From contig NZ_JNUP01000003.1 in NCBI RefSeq assembly GCF_000758165.1, positions 124,001 to 188,000 on the forward strand: DNA of 64,000 nucleotides. The letters are read 5' to 3'. The notes below the pieces were generated by a model. It saw only the letters and a list, made by a program, of their open reading frames with translations, made no database searches and had not been told where the DNA came from. Made by a program: the position numbers and the translations under genes. Source of the stretch: Spirochaeta lutea. GTDB lineage: Bacteria; Spirochaetota; Spirochaetia; DSM-27196; Salinispiraceae. Positions 60,410 to 64,000 of the stretch are shown piece by piece; positions within the stretch are counted from its first letter, which is position 1, and every line of letters begins with the position of its first letter.

Positions 60410-61204
60410 TCAGACGAGGGATTGCTCTTTGATACGTCGTATCCACCGTGCCCTTCTTGTTTCTCCATCCAGCCCCAGCACGACCCCGTGCACCACCGCA
60501 GGCGTTTGAGCCACCTCGCTCTTCAGGGGAAGCTGGGTTAGACTGCGCCGAATGCCTGTTTCCGGATCGAACCCGATAATGCTGTTTCGCGGCCCGGTCG
60601 CCCCGAGATCTGAGATATATGCGGTACCCCGGGGTAGAATACGTTCATCAGCGGTTTGTATGTGGGTATGAGTTCCTACCAAAGCAGAAATCCTTCCATC
60701 CAAATCGAAGGCCAGGGCTTCCTTTTCTTCCGGCGCCTCGGCATGCATATCAATGAGCACGATATCCGCCTTGCCTTCTATTTTTTTTATCAGGTCCCGA
60801 GCCTTACGGAAGGGGCAATCAATGGGCCACATACGCATACGTCCCTGGAGATTCAGAACTGCAAACCGAACCCCATGCTTCTCTACGATGACAGCCCCGG
60901 TTCCCGGTGCCCCGGGGGGATAGTTCGCCGGCCTCAGCAGGGTGGGATGATCCTTCATATAGGGGATTATCTCACGTTGCTGCCACACATGGTTTCCTGT
61001 TGTGATGATATCCGCCCCGGCAGCAAATAAGCTGTCTGCTATTTCCGGGGTGATTCCAAAGCCGTCGGCAGCGTTTTCGCCGTTGATCACAATTAAATCC
61101 GGGTTATACCCTCTCTTCAAATTAGGAAGCATCGAAACAATTGCCCGTATTCCTGGCTGTCCAATTATATCCCCAATAAACAATACTGTTAGTTCTTTAT
61201 CCAC
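60410..61204 (-). CDS. ymdB: YmdB-family metallophosphoesterase
   Basis: 264 residues, full length for the family. Motifs VLFIGDIIGQPG, VINGENAADGFGIT, TTGNHVW and LVGTHTHIQTADERILP provide the dinuclear metal site of this cyclic-nucleotide phosphodiesterase family (TIGR00282 type). In Bacillus YmdB cleaves 2',3'-cyclic nucleotides and affects sporulation, biofilm and motility; the role in spirochaetes is unknown. The start is GTG at 61204 with AAAGGA upstream. In many bacteria ymdB follows rny directly; here an MFS gene on the other strand separates them. Confidence 0.92.
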   Translation of the reverse strand: MDKELTVLFIGDIIGQPGIRAIVSMLPNLKRGYNPDLIVINGENAADGFGITPEIADSLFAAGADIITTGNHVWQQREIIPYMKDHPTLLRPANYPPGAPGTGAVIVEKHGVRFAVLNLQGRMRMWPIDCPFRKARDLIKKIEGKADIVLIDMHAEAPEEKEALAFDLDGRISALVGTHTHIQTADERILPRGTAYISDLGATGPRNSIIGFDPETGIRRSLTQLPLKSEVAQTPAVVHGVVLGLDGETRRARWIRRIKEQSLV

Positions 61205-61287
61205 ACCGCGTCCTTTCAGGAGTATCGAGACAAATCATCATACCCTAACAAAAAGATTGTACACAACCAGGAACGGAGGCATATACT

Positions 61288-62634
61288 ATGACCATGAAAG
61301 GCTACTACAAAATAACCATCCTAATCGGATTAGGATTCTTCACCATGGGATTAATGGATCCCCTCTACGATGCGTACGTACCTGCATTTCTGGATGATTA
61401 TCTGGATTCAAAATTCCTCATCGGCCTGATTATGACCCTGGATAATGTATTTGCCCTCTTCTTAATCCCCCTGGTTGCATCATTATCTGACCGAACCAAC
61501 ACCCCCATCGGCCGACGGATGCCCTATATTCTGGTCACCGTACCATTGTCCGGGATTTTCTTCAGCCTTCTTCCCTACGGCGCGACGCCCTACGGAACCA
61601 TCACCGTCCTCATCCTGATTATCTTCTTATTAAATCTAGCGAAACAAGCAGCCAGGGGGCCGGTTGTAGCCCTCATGCCCGACCTTGTACCCGCCAACCT
61701 GAGAAGTGAGGCGAACGGCGTTATTAACACCATGGGGGGGATCGCAGCCATCGTGGGTACGGTGGTCCTCGCTCCTATGATGGATATTTCCATTGATCTA
61801 CCATTGATTGGTAATACCCTGAGGAAGCTCCCCTTCCTCATCTCCGGGGTATTGGTAATCCTCGCTACCATCTTGCTCTTCATATTTGTGAAGGAAAAGA
61901 AACATGCTCAAAAGAATTCCTCTGAGAGTCCGGAAGAACCGGTAAAAACAGCCGATTCTCTGCGAAAGGTATTCGGTATTAACGGTGATCCGAGCGCTGC
62001 CTTAATACTCCTTTCCCTGTTTTTCTGGTTTCTTGCCTACCAGGGCATCCTTCCCTTTGTAACCATATACAGCAAAGATATACTAGGGGTTTCCGAGGGG
62101 CTTGCAGGACTCAGCCCGGGTTCGGTGGCAATCGCCTATGCACTCTTCGCCATACCCTCGGGGATCCTGGCCCACCGTATCGGAAGACGTCGGGTTATAA
62201 CCATAAGCTTGAGAGGGATCATCGTTGTCCTTGGCCTTGTTTTCATCCATGATCCGCTGACCTCGTTCTTCGGACTTTCAAGCCAAGTCAGCTGGATAAC
62301 CTTTCTTGTCCTGTTCTTCTGTTTCGGGATCTTCTGGGGAAGTATAGTCACCAACTCATTTCCAATGTTATGGCAAATGGCGAGCTTTACTACCATGGGC
62401 ATTTATACGGGGCTCTATTATTTTTTCAGTCAGGGCGCCGCCATTCTCAGCCCCTTACTTTCCGGGGGCTTAATCGACGTATCCACCCGGGTGTTCGGGC
62501 CCGAGGTGGGACTGCGGAGCATTTTTCTCTACGGAATCATATGTATGGCCGTGGCAATGCTCCTCATGGCTCGGGTAAAAGCCGGGGAAGCAACGGATCT
62601 CCCAGCAGAGCCCCAGACGCCCCAGGCAGACTAG
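61288..62634 (+). CDS. MFS transporter, SLC45/GPH-like sugar transporter
   Basis: 448 residues with about 12 transmembrane segments. The motif VASLSDRTNTPIGRRMPYILV between helices 2 and 3 matches the SDRTRTxxGRRRP motif of sucrose/maltose-type SLC45 and GPH transporters. A charged cytoplasmic loop of about 45 residues splits the two halves. GGAGG lies eight bases before the ATG. It is a single-gene unit on the plus strand between ymdB and rny. Sugar specificity is inferred only. Its transcript may end at the hairpin at 62817. Confidence 0.85.
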   Translation: MTMKGYYKITILIGLGFFTMGLMDPLYDAYVPAFLDDYLDSKFLIGLIMTLDNVFALFLIPLVASLSDRTNTPIGRRMPYILVTVPLSGIFFSLLPYGATPYGTITVLILIIFLLNLAKQAARGPVVALMPDLVPANLRSEANGVINTMGGIAAIVGTVVLAPMMDISIDLPLIGNTLRKLPFLISGVLVILATILLFIFVKEKKHAQKNSSESPEEPVKTADSLRKVFGINGDPSAALILLSLFFWFLAYQGILPFVTIYSKDILGVSEGLAGLSPGSVAIAYALFAIPSGILAHRIGRRRVITISLRGIIVVLGLVFIHDPLTSFFGLSSQVSWITFLVLFFCFGIFWGSIVTNSFPMLWQMASFTTMGIYTGLYYFFSQGAAILSPLLSGGLIDVSTRVFGPEVGLRSIFLYGIICMAVAMLLMARVKAGEATDLPAEPQTPQAD

Positions 62635-62816
62635 ACCTCCGCGGCAGGCGACTCTTCTTGGTTGATGCAGAGTCTCACCTATGGTCTGCACCCGGGCTGA
62701 TACCAGGGTGACACCCGGGCATCCCGCACCGCCGAGGACGGCAGCCCAGGCTGTCGTCCCAGTGCTACCCCTAGGGCGAAGCAACACTATCCTCGGATCA
62801 ACTCATGACATACAAA
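62635..62816. repeat. Structured intergenic region downstream of the MFS gene
   Basis: This region holds an 11-bp hairpin (GGACGGCAGCC at 62736-62746, GGCTGTCGTCC at 62749-62759, one G-T pair) and an outer inverted pair CCGAGGA (62732-62738)/TCCTCGG (62790-62796). Two CCCGGG palindromes lie about 25 bases upstream. There is no T-tract, tRNA fold or convincing reading frame. Function not recognised. Confidence 0.45.
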
Positions 62817-62842
62817 GGGCTGCCCGATTAATCAGGCAGCCC
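62817..62842. terminator. Possible bidirectional terminator between rny and the MFS gene
   Basis: GGGCTGCC (62817-62824) and GGCAGCCC (62835-62842) form a perfect 8-bp stem with a ten-base loop that itself contains GATTAATC. The flanks have weak T-runs on both sides (TTTG on the minus strand, ATTCTTTTC on the plus strand). It lies 45 bases after the rny stop. Terminator activity is likely but weaker than at flaA. Confidence 0.65.
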
Positions 62843-62887
62843 CGTATTCTTTTCGCTCGATTCTATCTCTGTCTTCCCAGGACCAGA

Positions 62888-64000
62888 TTACCGTGCGTAT
62901 TCCACAATCCGAGTTTCCCGGATCATAGTTACCTTGATCCGCCCAGGGTACCGCAACTCATTCTCGATACGTTTCGCGATAGCACGGGCTATGTCTCTGG
63001 CCTCCAGGTCACTCACCTTCTCATGGTCAACCATGATCCGCAGCTCCCTGCCGGCTTGAATGGCATAGGCCTTATCGACACCATCAAAATCCTCGGCGAT
63101 TTTCTCCAGGTTTTCCAACCGCTTGATGTAGTTATCCAGGGTCTCACGACGAGCCCCGGGACGACTGGCGCTGATCGCATCGGCAATCTGAACGATAACC
63201 GACTCGACACAGCTATGGGGAACATCCCCATGGTGGGCTGCGATAGCATTGATCACCTTGGGATCTTCACCCATTCGTTTGACCAATTCCACCCCCAACT
63301 CTACATGGTTGGAATCTCCGTCGGACTCGATTCCCTTTCCGATATCGTGGAGCAATCCCGCCCGCTTAGCGATCTCGGTATCAGCACCAATCTCAGCGGC
63401 AATCATGCCGGCAAAGATAGCGACTTCCTTACAGTGGGCTAGGACATTCTGTCCGTAACTTGTACGGAATACCAGCCGCCCAAGGCCGCGAATCCCCTCG
63501 GGTTTCATGTGATGAATCCCAAGGTCAAAGAGAACCTTTTCGCCCTCTTCGTAGATAAACTGACTGATTTCCTGGGTTACCTTCTGAACAACCTCTTCTA
63601 TACGGGTAGGATGAATCCTTCCATCAGATATCAGCCGCTCTAAGGACCGCCGGGCAATCTCCTTACGCACCGGGTCAAAACACGATACCACCACCGCTTC
63701 CGGGGTGTCATCAATGATTACATCCACACCGGTAAGTGTTTCCAGGGTTCGGATATTCCGCCCCTCGCGCCCGATAATCCGGCCCTTCATCTCATCGTTG
63801 GGCAAGGATACTGACGCCACCGTAACCTCAGCATTGACCTCACTGGTCATCCGCTGAATGGTACTGATGAGGATTTCCCGGCCCTTTCGCTCCGACGTCA
63901 ACTGAGCTTCCTGCTCAATCTTGTTAATAAGACCCTGGGCATCATGCCGAGCCTCATCTTCCATGGAGGCAATGATGAGCTTTTTCGCTTCATCGGTGGT
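62888..64000 (-). CDS. rny: Ribonuclease Y, N-terminus cut by window edge
   Basis: About 370 codons of the C-terminal part are visible; the reading frame continues to the window edge (TTDEAKKLIIASMEDEARHD), so the ATG at 63964 is internal. The KH domain shows MKGRIIGREGRNIRTLE and the following GVDVIIDDTPEAVVVSCFDPVRKEIA. The HD domain has the metal site AGLLHDIGKGIE and AHHGDVPHS. RNase Y is the membrane-anchored endonuclease that starts mRNA decay; its anchor helix and most of the coiled coil lie outside the window. Confidence 0.96.
   Translation of the reverse strand, partial: TTDEAKKLIIASMEDEARHDAQGLINKIEQEAQLTSERKGREILISTIQRMTSEVNAEVTVASVSLPNDEMKGRIIGREGRNIRTLETLTGVDVIIDDTPEAVVVSCFDPVRKEIARRSLERLISDGRIHPTRIEEVVQKVTQEISQFIYEEGEKVLFDLGIHHMKPEGIRGLGRLVFRTSYGQNVLAHCKEVAIFAGMIAAEIGADTEIAKRAGLLHDIGKGIESDGDSNHVELGVELVKRMGEDPKVINAIAAHHGDVPHSCVESVIVQIADAISASRPGARRETLDNYIKRLENLEKIAEDFDGVDKAYAIQAGRELRIMVDHEKVSDLEARDIARAIAKRIENELRYPGRIKVTMIRETRIVEYAR

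Overview
The window comes from a free-living-type member of the Spirochaetales (Spirochaetaceae-like, roughly 50% GC). The evidence is the gene set: a periplasmic flagellar sheath protein FlaA next to CheA, a radical SAM protein of the spirochaete-restricted spiro-SPASM type, a UPF0164/FadL-like beta-barrel protein of the Treponema type, a giant membrane-anchored coiled-coil protein, and many exported TPR proteins. I cannot name the species. There is no prophage, insertion sequence, CRISPR array, rRNA or tRNA that I can recognise. Coding density is high and no gene-free stretch exceeds 300 bases.

Layout. (1) 1-11174, minus strand: an apparent operon running spiro-SPASM radical SAM protein, glycosyltransferase-like protein, SpsF-type cytidylyltransferase, PseG-like/methyltransferase fusion, ATP-grasp enzyme, Amidase_3 and a GerMN protein, followed by flaA (own consensus promoter and terminator) and cheA (own promoter, cut by the window edge). 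The first five genes look like a pathway for an unusual nucleotide-activated sugar and its decoration. (2) 11233-12709, plus strand: xseA-xseB. (3) 12710-23011, minus strand: a six-gene envelope and signalling operon: 990-residue coiled-coil/TPR protein, 1568-residue receptor-type SpoIIE phosphatase with a sialidase-like outer part, exported protein, double zinc-ribbon membrane protein, exported protein and DUF192 lipoprotein. (4) 23133-31402: UPF0164 barrel, ankyrin and membrane proteins, an alternative DNA polymerase III alpha subunit, an alpha/beta hydrolase and a DUF624-like membrane protein. (5) 31371-41463, minus strand: grpE-dnaK-dnaJ, an exported EF-hand-type protein, rlmB, a DUF3095-methyltransferase fusion, a queuosine-precursor transporter and tex. 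(6) 41642-46162: the 1506-residue coiled-coil protein with its own promoter. (7) 46413-58450, minus strand: ptsI, der, an exported protein with a possible NlpC/P60-like Cys, a 998-residue TPR protein, a beta-barrel candidate, ExbB, ExbD, a TonB-like protein and a HAD phosphatase. (8) 58688-64000: ymdB-tlyA-GerMN operon, an MFS transporter on the plus strand, and the 5'-truncated end of rny.

How the genes fit together. The window mixes core information processing (xseAB, dnaE-type polymerase, rlmB, tlyA, tex, rny/ymdB), the Hsp70 system, PTS enzyme I, and spirochaete envelope functions (periplasmic flagella, TonB energy coupling, outer-membrane barrels). The most unusual parts are the sugar-modification operon next to flaA/cheA, the DUF3095-methyltransferase fusion, and a recurring arrangement in which a -10 hexamer lies 7-9 bases before the start codon with no Shine-Dalgarno sequence. 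The clearest case is ptsI, which suggests leaderless transcripts.

Functions are inferred from reading motifs by eye. No database search was possible.
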